From the NCBI RefSeq assembly GCF_003255815.1, contig NC_037673.1, positions 84,421,700 to 84,485,699 on the forward strand: a DNA stretch of 64,000 nucleotides, written 5' to 3'. The DNA comes from Theropithecus gelada. Lineage: Eukaryota; Chordata; Mammalia; Primates; Cercopithecidae. Made by a program: the position numbers and the translations under genes. Below, piece by piece: positions 10,861 through 21,573 of this stretch (position 1 is its first letter; each line of letters opens with the position of its first letter). Below the pieces are notes generated by a model. The model saw only the letters and a program-made list of their open reading frames with translations. It made no database searches and was not told the origin of the DNA.

Positions 10861-11680
10861 CAGCATGGTTGCCTATTGGGCCTTTAAAAATCTCTAAGGC
10901 ATATCTAAATATTTCCTCATAGTATGTCACAAGTCCATGTTATGCAATCTTTCTAAACTTTCGAAATTTTTTTACCCTTACAAGTTTGAAACCTCTTAAT
11001 TTAATGTATTTCTTACAATGTCATCTAGACAGAATAGTTTTATTGATCAATACTTTATTTTTAGCTCACTTAACTTTCCTCGAGTTAAAAATTATTTTTA
11101 AAAGTGGAAATCACTCTTTCATTTATTATAAAAATATTATTTTCCATTTTTTACCTTACCAGTAATATACAGAAGATACTTCCCATTGGAAAACTTTTTT
11201 TGAGCAATTTATGGTAGATTACACAGATTATAACCTAAGATTTCTGCTTTGTGGAAGAAATTATGGGGCAATAGAGTCATGATAGCTGTAATAAGAATTG
11301 CAAAAATGCTCCCACTTCATTTTTTATGTAGTATAATCATCAAGGATAGCATTTTCCTTTATATAAAGAAATGTCATATTCCTATAAGTTCTTTATTGTC
11401 ATTAAGAATTAAATGTTTAAAGATAAGCTGTGATTGTGTATTATATGTTAGAAATGGAACAATCTTTATCATTAACTGACATCTCAAAGAATTTTGTGTT
11501 TTCCATGCAATCATCTTACATGATAGGTAGGAGGCATATTTCTTTAATTTAAGGGAACAAAGTAGATGAGTGTCCTCAGCCATTATAAAGTATGCATGGT
11601 TGGGACATCCCTGGGAAGGAAATGGAAATAATATTTATGGAGAAGGTTTTTTTGAGCTTTTGCTGTTTGAAATAGAATTA
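10861..11680. other. Unassigned AT-rich stretch
   Basis: Nothing recognised. The open frames at 11249-11479 (+) and 11374-11583 (-) are short, overlap each other and have no supporting signals. Confidence 0.5.
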
Positions 11681-11684
11681 CGGA

Positions 11685-11860
11685 CTGGAAAAGATCTTTA
11701 GAAAATATCTGGTCCGTGTTTCTCCTTATACAGAGAAGGGGACTTGAGCTTCATGAAGTTTAGGGACTTGCCCAGAGCTGTACATGATTAATGAGCCTGC
11801 AGAAGATGTGGGGATACCACTTGTGTCTTCTGCTTCTCAGAGTTATGAATGTGCTTTGCA
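11685..11860 (-). mobile_element. MIR SINE, antisense
   Basis: The core ccttatacagagaaggggacttgagc … gaagtttagggacttgcccagagctgtac corresponds to antisense MIR (tttacagatgaggaaactgagg … aagtaacttgcccaaggtcacac). The copy is diverged and its edges are approximate. Confidence 0.65.
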
Positions 11861-13628
11861 CAATGTCATACTGATCTCTCAGACTCTTCAATCCTGAAGA
11901 AACTTAACCGGATGTGAAAAGCAAATTCTTTTGGTGTGAATCCATTTAAAAAGATATTCCATTTGTTTTGCAGTTTTGTAACGTGCAGATTTATTGACTT
12001 CAGAAAATTAAGGAATTAGTTAAGCTCCCAAAATATTTTTAATAAATTAAATATATTCATAATGTAAGCAATTGAATTAGTTTAGGAAACTTTATCTATC
12101 TAAGTTCACCAGAATCCCATGCTCCTCTCATTAAAAAAGCAGGTTGAGGCTGTTCTGTCAGGCTGTGCATTGTGTTTTTCTTCTCCGAATGCTCAGGAGA
12201 TTGGCATTACTCTGCAGTAGTGTCACAGCCCGCAGTCATTTAATGCCTCTTCTTGTGAGGCCAGGATTCCACGCCCAAGTGCATTTAGTAGGTCAGTACA
12301 GTAATTTTAAATGTCTTTCTTTCAATCTTTTGCCATCTTCAATTATACCTTTCCACCCTACTATTTGTGTAATTTTCTTCTGTCTGAAGTCTCTTTACTG
12401 TTATTCTCTATTGCACAGCATGACAAATTACCCATCAAGCCATATCTTTTCAGCCCAGAAATGCGCAATAACACGGAGTCATGGCATTATCGCATGTTGT
12501 GCACTTTATTTCCTCACAGTTCATTCAAGTGTGTCACTTTATTTTCCTGGCTTCCTTTTGTCATCTTGGAGATTAACCATTTTATCCTTCCTAAACTTTA
12601 GAAACAATTAGAATTTCATTACAGTGGAAGCTGAGAGTGAATGCTTGCTCAGTACTATATGGAGTATACTTTTCATATCATCAGTGGCAAAATTAAAGTC
12701 ATGAATCCTGAGTCTTTTTCAAAGGAGAGACTTTAGAGGTTATTATACAGCTGAGTAACCCTGGCTCTGGGCAAGAGAATTATTTGAGGCTGTGGTCACC
12801 AAACACATTAACCGTAAGAAACCATTTAGTCTGACATTGAGTACCTCATTCTTATATTCTCCTGGGAATTATGAAACTCTCTGGGACCCATGTGTTCTGT
12901 ACACGAAATCTTTTTTATTCCCCTCTTAGCTTTAGCTAAATACCAATTGTATGCAATGAGATACAATAGACATTGCAAGTATGTGCTAGAAAATCAATTG
13001 GTATTGATGCTCTAATCAGCAAGGCTGCAGCTGGTATGTAGACACACCACTGGAAATGGTGATTAAGATCGTATTCAAAAGCATTTAAAAAAAAAAAAAC
13101 CCACAACGTTTAGATCACTGTCCAGATAGATTGCTGTTTTGCTGGGATAGTAGATGATTTGGGAATCTAGTGGTACTTCTAGATGCTGCTAGATTAATTT
13201 ATAAGATTTTAAAATAACACTCTATTTTATGTGTTAAATTTATAATATATTTTTATTTATATACTTATAGGGTATAGGACAGTTATTGTTCATAAACAAA
13301 CAAGCAAAAGTTCAAAGCTCCTTTGATGCAGCCAACTTACCAGCCTGCCAGATACTGAATATAAGCTGAATACACAAGAAAAGGTCAAAAAAGAAAAGCA
13401 GTGTGGTGACTGTTGAGAACACAGTTGGTGAAGAGATTGAGAAGGCAGAGAGAAGAGAGAGACAGTGACAGAGAGACTGTCAGAGGGGAGAAGAGAAAAG
13501 GAGGAAAGGAATGGCAATGAGTTTAAAATGATCAGGAGGAGAAAAGCCAGTAAGAATTATTATATGTCAAGGAAGTTTTCAGAAATTAAAGAAATAGGAC
13601 AATGAGTGTATGAGGCAGGGTTTCCTAC
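11861..13628. other. Unassigned stretch containing a duplication source
   Basis: No repeat or gene was recognised. A 155-codon frame at 12144-12611 has no homology I know. The segment 12507-12632 is the apparent template of the insertion at 14095-14238. The segment 13430-13520 is purine-rich (gaga-type). Confidence 0.45.
12507..12632 (+). repeat. Source copy of a 125-bp duplication
   Basis: This aligns end to end with 14097-14222 at roughly 92% identity (about ten substitutions and one 1-bp gap), sharing blocks such as attttcctggcttccttttg and ccattttatccttcctaaac. It lies in otherwise unremarkable DNA, so it is the likely donor. The second copy sits inside a transposon where it does not belong. 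Confidence 0.9.
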
Positions 13629-13809
13629 TCGTGAGCTAGTGATTAACTAAAAATACTAGCTAAAAAGTTCTTTCAGAAAAAAACTAAGAATGAAAAGAGG
13701 CTTAAACTAGAAAAGGTAGTTGTGTTCATAAAACTATTTTCTAATTTAGATCCATTTTCCTGTCAATACCTTTAAGTTGTACTGAAAATATACTGATTGA
13801 AAGTTCAAC
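13629..13809 (+). repeat. Diverged repeat pair, copy A
   Basis: This is collinear with 18823-19011. Shared landmarks are gatgaaaagag/gaatgaaaagag, aactagaaaag, cataaaac, ttttcctgt.aa.acctttaa/ggttgtact and attgaaagttcaa. By eye the copies are about three-quarters identical. It ends 7 bp before the DNA transposon at 13817. Its family is unknown. Confidence 0.7.
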
Positions 13810-13816
13810 CATTATG

Positions 13817-15107
13817 CAGCCATTTGTCACTTAACAATAGGGTTACATTCAGAGAAATGCATTATTAGCTATTTTGATGCTGTGCAAAATCATAAAGTGG
13901 ACTTCCACACACCTTGATGGTGTAGCCTACTACACACCTAGGCTGTATGCCTGTTGCTCCTAGGCTGTAAGCCTGTACAGCATGTGACTGTACTGAGTAC
14001 TGTAGGTAATTGGAACATAATGGTAAATATTTGTGTATCTAAACATAGAAAAGACACAGTAAAAATACAGTATAAAAGATTTTAAAAATGGTACATTATT
14101 TCCTCACAATTCATACAAGTGTGCACTTTATTTTCCTGGCTTCCTTTTGTCACTGTGGAGAGTAACCATTTTATCCTTCCTAAACTTTAGAAACAATTAG
14201 AATTTAATTATAATGGAAGCTGTGCTTCCACTATAATGTGCAGGGCGCTTAACCATGAACAGAGCTTGCAGGACTGAAAGTTGCTCTGGGTGAGTCAGTG
14301 AGCGAGTGGTGAGTTAATGTGAAGATCTAGGTCGTTACTATACACTACTGTAGACTTTAGAAACACTGTAAACTTAGGCTACTCTACATTTATAGCAAAT
14401 ATTTTTCTTCTCTTAATAATAAATTAACCTTAGCATACAATACTTTTTTACCTTATAAACTTTTTATTTTTAAATTTTGACTCTTATGATAGACTTAGCT
14501 TAAAACAAGCACATTGTACAGCTATGCAAAATATTTTTCTTTATATCCTTATTCTCTACTTTTTGCCTATTAAAATTTTTACTTTTAAAATTCTTCTATT
14601 AAAAACTAAGACACAAACACTCACATTAGCCTAGGCTAACACAGGATCAGGATCATCAATATCACTGTCTTTCACCTCCACATCTGTCCCAGTGGAAGGT
14701 CTTCAGGGGCAGTAACACGTACAGAGCTGTCATCTCCTACGATAACAGTGCCTTCTTTTGGAATACCTCCTGATGAACCTGTCAGAGGCTGTTTTATAGT
14801 TAACTTCTTTTTTATATATAAATAGAAAGGGTGCACTCTAAAATAGCAGTAAAAGTATAGTATCATAAATATGTAAACCAGTAACATATTCATTATCGTT
14901 ATCAAGTATTATGTACTGTACATAATTGTATGTGCTAGACTTTTATATGACTGGCAGCGCAGTAGGTGTGTTTACACCAACATCACCACAAACACGTGAG
15001 TGATGTGTTGTGCTAACATTACGACGGCTACGACCTCACTAAGTGATAAGAATTTTCAACTCCATTATAATCTTACGAGACCACCGTCATTATGTGGCTC
15101 ATGATTG
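13817..15107. mobile_element. DNA transposon, internally deleted, Tigger/Zaphod-like
   Basis: The left end cagccatttgtcacttaac and the reversed right end (caatcatgagccacataatg) are imperfect terminal inverted repeats of CAG…CTG type. Internal text (ggtgtagcctactacacacctaggctgtatg, cactgtagacttt, attagcctaggctaacacaggatcagg, atgtactgtacataattgtatgtgc, ggcagcgcagtaggtgtg) follows one recalled primate consensus throughout. Antisense remnants at about 14650-14800 resemble an acidic transposase tail (GDDSSVR, APEDLP). I cannot decide between a Tc1/pogo Tigger and a hAT-Tip100 (Zaphod). A TA follows the right end. It carries a foreign insertion at 14095-14238. Confidence 0.8.
14095..14238 (+). repeat. 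Templated insertion inside the transposon, with fold-back end
   Basis: Here the transposon consensus is broken after atggtaca and resumes at about gtgcagggcgctta. The filler is a copy of 12507-12632. Its distal end folds back: attataatggaagc (14207-14220) is followed after 3 nt by its near-perfect inverse gcttccactataat (14224-14237). The inverted arm keeps the G of the source (agtggaag), where the direct arm has A. Confidence 0.85.
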
Positions 15108-15109
15108 TA

Positions 15110-15612
15110 CATAGTTTTCCATTCTTAGTATTTTTATAAGTAGGAAATATGCTGGATGTTTAAAATAAATGTAGGTACAGAGAGGTCTACATATCTTTGA
15201 CATACAGCTAAGCTCTAGTCTAGAATTATCAAAGCACAACTGGAAGATGAGAGAACAAAACTATAGAATGTGAGTGTCTTTTATAAATAGTGACCATCAC
15301 AGAAAAGGCAGGCTATTGATATTATCTTAAGCTTAGGGTTTTATGAAGGCAAGTTTCTATTGAGAGGAGCAAAAATTTGGCACTGGAAGCATTTAACAGT
15401 AGATTTTTAAACCATAAAACACAGCATACCTTACCATGTATGATTTTAAATAGCAGTCAGAGGATTTTTTTAAGAGAAAGTGAGGAAACTCTGGGAAAGA
15501 GGAAATAGCAACAAAAATTAAAAACTGCAGAAAACTTACTAATTTTTAAACTACTTTTAACTGTAGTTTTCTATGTGCTCTTCACAAATTACTCAAAGAT
15601 AAACCAGGACAG
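15110..15612. other. Unassigned stretch
   Basis: No recognisable repeat or gene between the DNA transposon and the MIR. Confidence 0.5.
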
Positions 15613-15727
15613 GAATTATTAAAGCCTTTTTCATAGATGGGGAAAATAAGACTCAGTAAAAAAGAGACTTAGTTAAAGTCACATAACCTAGTGGACCGAG
15701 TAGTATTAGAACTGAGGTCTCTAGAAC
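15613..15727 (-). mobile_element. MIR SINE, antisense
   Basis: The text catagatggggaaaataagactcag, gacttagttaaagtcacataacctag and tagaactgaggtctct matches antisense MIR (cagatgaggaaactgaggc … taagtcacacagctag … gaacccaggtct). It abuts the MER33-like element directly. Confidence 0.75.
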
Positions 15728-16333
15728 TCTGCTGTCCAATATGGTAGCCACTAGCCCCACGGTGCTATTGAGCACTTGAAATGTGCCTAGTTCTGAGATG
15801 CACTGTAAGTGTAAGATATGCACTAGATTTCAAATATTTAGTACAAGGAAAAAGGAATGTAAAATATCTCATAAATACTTTTTATATTGATTACATTATA
15901 TTGTGGATATATTGGGTTAAGTATTATTGAAATCAGTTTCATCTGTTTATAGTTACTTTTTTTTTTTTTTCTGAGGTGGAGCTTCACTCTTGTTACTCAA
16001 GCTGGAGTACAATGGTGTGATCTCAGCTCACTGCAACCTCCACCTCCTGGGTTCAAGCAATTCTCCTGCCTCAGCCTCCCGAGTAGCCAGGATTACAGGT
16101 GTGGGCCACCACTCCCGGCTAATTTTTTGTATTTTTAGTAGAAACGGGGTTTCACCATGTTAGCCAGGCTGGTCTCAAACTCCTGACCTCAGGTGATCTG
16201 CCCACCTCGGCCTCCCAAAGTGCTGGGATTACAGGCGTGAGCCACCATGCCTGGCTTCTATTTACTTTTTAATATGGCTACTAGAAAAACGGAAATTACT
16301 AATGTAGCTTGCATCATACTTCTATTGCTACTA
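15728..16333 (-). mobile_element. MER33-like hAT-Charlie DNA transposon, split by an AluS
   Basis: It begins ctgctgtccaatatggtagccactagcc and continues ttgagcacttgaaatgtgcc, gtaagtgtaagatatgc, aatgtaaaatatctcataaa. After the Alu it ends ttaatatggctactagaaaaacgg … gcttgcatcatacttctattg. This is the same family as 3705-4342 in the opposite orientation. There is no coding content. Confidence 0.8.
15957..16256 (-). mobile_element. AluS, full length, antisense
   Basis: Poly-T, then right and left arms in antisense, ending in caggcgtgagccaccatgcc. The text ctcctgacctcaggtgatctg is S-type. Imperfect target duplications (tatagttactttt before, ctatttacttttt after) lie within the MER33-like element. 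Confidence 0.95.
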
Positions 16334-17495
16334 TAGGCACCTCATTCAGTATTTTTCCAGAAAAATAAAGGGAAGAAAGAAAGGAGGGAAAAACTGGTTA
16401 TTATGGTGTTTGAAGCAAAATATTAATCCTCAGTTAGAGTGTGCCTCAGTTTTATCTACCATTTAAAAAATTCCGTTCCATAAAAAAAATCTTTTAGTAC
16501 CTAATATTTATAAGGGTGGTCCAAAACATTATGTTGAGCATTGCTTTGATGAGAGGGGAAAAGGATCCTAACAGAAGGAAAGAATACCTTTTCTGGGATT
16601 CTTGAACTGTATTTACTTGGAGGGAAGCATAAAAAAGAAAGATTCTCTCTTAGACTTTGAAGGATCTCTTTTAAAGGAACCATAATTAGTGTGGATGTGC
16701 AGAACCTGAGACTTTCTTGGCTGGGCTAGGATACTGGTGTCAGGCATCTATGGGCATTTTGGCATGTGCAAGGAGGGGGCATTCATGGTCCGTTATAAGC
16801 ACATCCAAACTAATCCCACCCACCCACATGAAGGAGGACCTTGGCTGAGGACACATGAATGAAACACATTAAGGAGTAGCTATATGAAAAACACAGCACG
16901 AAGTAAGGATAAGTATGAATAGTGTTAAAAAAGTAATGAACCATGAGATCTCTATAATGGTCTTTTAATAGATACACTGTTGAATAACACTGATGTGCAC
17001 TAGGTTAGTTATAACTGACTACAACTGATTTCATGAGCTTTATGGCCAATGAGCATCTAGTTCTTAAAGAAAGGAATGAACCTACTGCTGTCACTTAGAA
17101 CACCCTCTACTAATTACTGCTACAGATTCGAGTCTCTGAAAATATTAATATTTTTACAACAGTTTTCAAAACTTAGAGAGCAACAAAGGAAAATTGAACG
17201 ACTCTAGCAATTCTTCAAGGTTTGAGCCCAAGGAGAAAAACATATTTATGTGATATCTGAAATGAAATTCCACGTTGAAAATTCTAGATCTATTTGAAAT
17301 CTGTCATTTTAAAATTAATCACTGTTTTCCTTTAATACAGTCTGTGTAAAGAATCCCAATTCACTTCTGAACAGTTCTCCTGCCTTCCCAGATACATGGA
17401 AATTCACTACTGTTGCTGACAAACAAAATGCCACAAGATTTGTCATACAAATCACATTATAAGAGGTTCCAAAAACTTGACAACGTTGACAGTTG
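16334..17495. other. Unassigned stretch
   Basis: No repeat or gene was recognised. The section 16690-16860 is somewhat GC-richer. The 60-codon antisense frame at 16501-16683 has no supporting signal. Confidence 0.45.
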
Positions 17496-17498
17496 TTT

Positions 17499-17741
17499 TC
17501 AGCAAATGGCTGCTTTACTCTGTACTGTCAATGTTGATGTCCTTGTGCACATGTAAAAGAGCAATGTGATTAAGGCAAGCTTGTCCACGCTATATCTGAG
17601 CCAAGTTTTCCGTCTCCGCGTGGCACTGAAAGATTGCTCAGCTGTTGCAGATAAGGCAGGAATAGCTAGCAGATTTCTGCCATTTAAAAAAAAAAAAAAA
17701 ACATTCTCTGGGCATGCATTTCTGTAGGAATTTACCAACAT
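17499..17741 (-). pseudogene. hAT transposase C-terminal (dimerisation) domain remnant
   Basis: Antisense translation gives LLAIPALSATAEQSFSATRR followed by KTWLR, the hallmark of the hAT dimerisation domain (family pattern: LL.lPvs.a.aERsFS.lrriKtwLRstm…RL..LaLLhihrd). After ITLL a +1 shift restores HVHKDINIDSTE and then a stop, matching the next conserved block, so the frame is broken by an indel. A T/A homopolymer at 17683-17701 disrupts the N-terminal side. The zinc finger and the catalytic D/D/E parts were not recognised upstream. In known families this domain mediates transposase dimerisation. The closest flavour is the ZMYM/PRKRIR-like (Tip100/Ac-type) hAT group. It is a dead transposon fossil, not a host gene. 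Confidence 0.75.
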
Positions 17742-18822
17742 CTGCTGCTGACCTAAAGTTTTCTATAGAAGTGGCATATTTAATTTATATAAGTAATTCA
17801 CAATGGTATTGGTCAAGACTGATTTCCTTAGGAAATAATGAATTGCATTCACCAAGAAAAGATGGGTTGAAATTTAATAACATTTATAGTCTCTAAATTG
17901 TTATTGGAGCTTCAGGCATCATACTTGTTTGGACTATCCTAAATTTATTTTCTGCATGTTCTCTAAATTATATTTCAGCAGAGAAACTTTTTAGAAAAAA
18001 GAATAAAGAGCTAAGAGATTTTGATGATTCCACAGAAGGCCTACACTTCACACTTATCTTTTTTTTTATAGGCTCTTTGAAAAATGTTTGATTTTTGGAA
18101 GCTAATTTATTCTGTAAGAATTTTGTAGTTAAATTTCAGTGTGATTTAAAATTGTCATATGTGCTATCCTCAAAAGAACATACAGGATTTAGGTATTTCC
18201 TATAGTCAAGGTAACTTTTGATAACCTCGGATTCCTTTTTTAATTGGACATCAGTTTATTTACCATCTTAATGACCATTTTTCATTTTAGAAATTTGTTC
18301 TCTGTCTATATCAGTTTTTAATTGTTTCTTTTGAAATATGATGCTCCTCAGGTAAAAATACAAAAGTTAGTTCTGGCAATTCAAACCAGCCTCGTGGTAA
18401 TGCATTTGTTATTTGATTCATCTATTCTTACTCTTGGTCACCTTCTAGTACAGCTGCATGCATTAAGTGTCTGACTTGTCTTTGAAAATCTTAAGCCACA
18501 TTCTTTGGAACAGTTGCTTCAAGTTGGTTGAAATTCTCTGTGGCACTTTTTTCCATACACAGGAGCCAACAGCCACCATAGCAGACACATTGTTTCCAAG
18601 AACTTAGGCATGGTTCATGATTTCTGAATCTCAACAATTTCTTGTAGGAATTGGAATGCCATGTAAGGTGTCAGAAACCTTTGTGCTGTAAATTATAATT
18701 TTAAAAGTATACATTTGTACTGTAAAGTTAATTTGGCATATGTAATTTTAAAATATTTTCATTTTTGTAACTAGCAGAAGAACACAGTTTGAAAACCTAC
18801 TAATAAAAAATTTAACCCAATG
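17742..18822. other. Unassigned, possibly the rest of the hAT element
   Basis: If the transposase fossil continued, its upstream coding part would lie here on the minus strand. The antisense reading of 18420-18620 is relatively open, but I see no diagnostic motif. No terminal inverted repeats were located. Confidence 0.35.
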
Positions 18823-19011
18823 GCCATGAGCAAGTAATTATCTTAAAGTATTAGATAAAAAATTCTTTTAGGAAAATTTCAGGATGAAAAGAGAGTTGAA
18901 CTAGAAAAGCTGATTGCTTTTATAAAACAACTCTTTATTGTCTAATCTAGGCTCACATTTTCCTGTGAACACCTTTAGGTTGTACTAAAAATACAGCAAT
19001 TGAAAGTTCAA
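18823..19011 (+). repeat. Diverged repeat pair, copy B
   Basis: Direct-orientation partner of 13629-13809, about 5.2 kb downstream. The blocks follow the same order, ending at attgaaagttcaa in both. Unlike copy A, no DNA transposon follows. It may be an unnamed old interspersed repeat. Confidence 0.7.
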
Positions 19012-19883
19012 ATTTTAAGTCTCAAATTACTGCCTTTCAGATCCATTGAGGCATCTAAAAAATGGGTCAAGGTAACAATGCATAATTTGAAAAGTTAGCA
19101 AAAAGTTGCTGGTGAAGAAAAATGAAAATCTATATAATTGTGATAACCTTTAACTCCTGTCTTATTTCCATTGTTCCATTAACATTTTAGGAAACAAAAA
19201 TTCTTGTGAAACGTTTGCCACAGCTTGCTTCTTTATTTTTACATAGTCAAGGGAGAAGAAAGGAGAAATTTCGCATAGAGTGTTTGGACCCTCTGATTAA
19301 GCAACTGATTAAAAAAACATGAGTGTTTATTTAAAAAGTCAGAGTAAATACAGAAAAGCGAAATGTATGTCAATAGATAAGAGCATGCAGATAGGAAAAA
19401 CATGGATATGCTTTGTTTTTCAGCTGCCAGTTTTCATTTTCACAAATTTTTATTTTGTAAACTTTCCTTAGAGTTATATTGATAATGACATTTTGCTCTT
19501 GATAACAGCTTATAGACTGGAAAAAGACAATAATGTATGATTTATGACATTGGTGAAGTTCTGGTCTTAGCCCTATTTTAAATTTTAATTTTGGGTTTAA
19601 TTCCAAAAGTGTGTAATCTGTCTAGAGCTCAGATCTTCTCACTACCAATATCTTCCCAAGGCTTTGGTTTAATCAATTGATAGACAAAGGCAAACAGTGT
19701 GGGGAAAATAAAACCACTATTTGGGTGTATAGTTTAAAAAGAAATTTCTTTTCTTGAGTATATCCAATAATCATGCTTTTAATAAACATTTTGAGTTTAC
19801 CCCCTGACACAATAGTTTTCAAGAAGTAAGGATAAGTTGTTCCTCGTGGACTCCCAGGAAATATCAGAAATATATTATGTAAC
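19012..19883. other. Unassigned AT-rich stretch
   Basis: Nothing recognised. The antisense 78-codon frame at 19370-19606 lacks signals. Confidence 0.5.
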
Positions 19884-19885
19884 TA

Positions 19886-19966
19886 TTAGTTTGGTAAAAA
19901 CATAATTGCTATTTTTGCCATTACTTTCCATGGTAAAAAACTGCAAATATGTTTGCACCAACCTAA
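19886..19966. mobile_element. MADE1 mariner MITE
   Basis: An 81-bp palindromic element from ttagtttggt to tttgcaccaacctaa, flanked by TA on both sides (19884-19885 and 19967-19968), as for mariner insertions. The centre (tttttgccattactttccatgg) fits MADE1, the Hsmar1-derived miniature element. The left arm is worn, so the hairpin is imperfect. Confidence 0.92.
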
Positions 19967-19968
19967 TA

Positions 19969-20442
19969 GCTCAAATAAGTGTACTTCTCTTTATCCTATT
20001 ATTCTGCAAAACCATAAAACTCCAATTTGCAAGGTGACTAGATTTACTGGAGAGTGTGATGGCTTCTCACTTGCTTTTGAACTTTCTCATGATACTGAGA
20101 ATTTCCTGAGACAAAAGTGATGCTATCAATCATACAATAAATACTTACATGAAAGTTTTATTGTATATTCCTGGGATGTGCACGGTGAAATCTCTTTTAC
20201 TGAATATTTCTAGAGTTGGGAAACATTTTACTGGTTGGTTGTTTTCTATTTCATTTGGCTATGCTGCAAAGTACTAGTTGGCATATGGCAATTAAATCAG
20301 GTTTAAAATAAATAGTCTCCTGTGGACAGGAGAGTCTTTCTCTCCAGTGACCGAATCTTCTAGAAGAAGTTCAAGGCCCTTCTGCTCTGACTGCATTACT
20401 GGGAAATGGTAATGTGTAAGGACTTATACAAGAAGTGCAGGT
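19969..20442. other. Unassigned stretch
   Basis: No recognisable repeat or gene between the MADE1 and the twin-primed L1. Confidence 0.5.
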
Positions 20443-20457
20443 AGAAAGTAACTAACT
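20443..20457 (+). repeat. Target-site duplication, left copy (twin-primed L1)
   Basis: The sequence agaaagtaactaact is repeated exactly at 21001-21015 after the L1 A-tail. Confidence 0.98.
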
Positions 20458-21000
20458 GGTGTGAGATGGTATCTCATTGTGGTTTTGATTTGCATTTCTC
20501 TGATGGCCAGTGATGATGAGCATTTTTTCATGTGTCTGTTGGCTGTATGAATGTCTTCTTTTGAGAAATGTCTGTTCATATCCTTTGCCCACTTTTTGAT
20601 GGGGTTGTTTGTTTTTTTCTTGTAAATTTGTTTGAGTTCTTTGTAGGTTCTGGATATTAGCCCTTTGTCAGATGAGTAGATTGCATGCAGCTGGAAACCA
20701 TCATTCTTAGCAAACTATCACAAGAACAGAAAACCAAACACCGCATGTTCTCACTCATAGGTGGGAACTGAACAATGAGATCACTTGGACTCAGGAAGGG
20801 GAACATCACACACCGGGGCCTATCATGGGGAGGGGGGAGGGGGGAGGGATTGCATTGGGAGTTATACCTGATGTAAATGACGAGTTGATGGGTGCAGCAG
20901 ACCAACATGGCACAAGTATACATATGTAACAAACCTGCACGTTATGCACATGTACCCTACAACTTAATGTATGATAATAATAAATAAATTAAAAAAAAAA
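20458..21000 (+). mobile_element. L1PA LINE with 5' inversion (twin priming)
   Basis: The segment 20458 to about 20685 is L1 ORF2-end text in antisense (ggtgtgagatggtatctcat, ggccagtgatgatgagc, ggatattagccctttgtcag). From about 20686 the L1 3' end runs in sense (gcagctggaaaccatcattc, cggggcctatcatgg, acctgcacgttatgcacatgtacccta) into an A tail. The junction tgcatgca allows microhomology. A perfect 15-bp target duplication surrounds both parts, so this is one insertion. The 3' UTR G-run at 20827-20848 is intact. The 91-codon antisense frame is L1-derived. Confidence 0.96.
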
Positions 21001-21129
21001 AGAAAGTAACTAACTACAATGGAAGATTAAAAAATTGAATATTTCATTCTTTTGACAAGGTTATCAGTTATGATTAAGAAGCTACGATGGCCTGATGTCC
21101 CCTACAAGATTAAGTCTAGATTTCTCAAT

Positions 21130-21573
21130 GTGGCACATAAAGACTTCTTGCACTGCCTACTTTTCAGACTCTTCCACACTATTTCTTCATAGCTGTACCA
21201 AGCTATGAAATACCACATACTAATCATGTTATGACCATAGCTGGAATGTCTTCCATCAGAAAATCATCTCAGTTTTATCTGCCTTAGGAACATGTATTAA
21301 ATCTTTCAAAATAGGTTTCAAATGGCATATCTTTGGTGAAATACCCCCCTGAACATCCAAGGACATTAGTAGGTCTTTCACTTTATTCCTGTTTTTGGCA
21401 TTTATGCATACTGTGTTACACCGTATAGTACTTAAAGATATGCTTATCTCCCAAGCTAGGCTGTGAGCCTTTTGAGTGTAGGGATTATATCGAATCCATT
21501 TGTGTATTCCTTGGACCTTGCATAGTGCCTGGTTTGTGATAGGGTGCGATGTCAATGTTTGTTAAAGGAGATG
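21130..21573 (+). mobile_element. L2 LINE 3' region, sense
   Basis: Text such as agctggaatgtcttcc … ctaggctgtgagccttttgagtgtagggattatatc … tgcatagtgcctggtttgtg … tcaatgtttgttaaag follows the L2 3' UTR in order to its terminus. The antisense 99-codon frame over it is not a gene. Confidence 0.75.

Noticed and set aside
12144..12611. 155-codon open frame, hydrophobic
   Set aside because: No splice, promoter or homology support. It overlaps the donor segment of a duplication and another frame, so chance is likely in AT-rich DNA.
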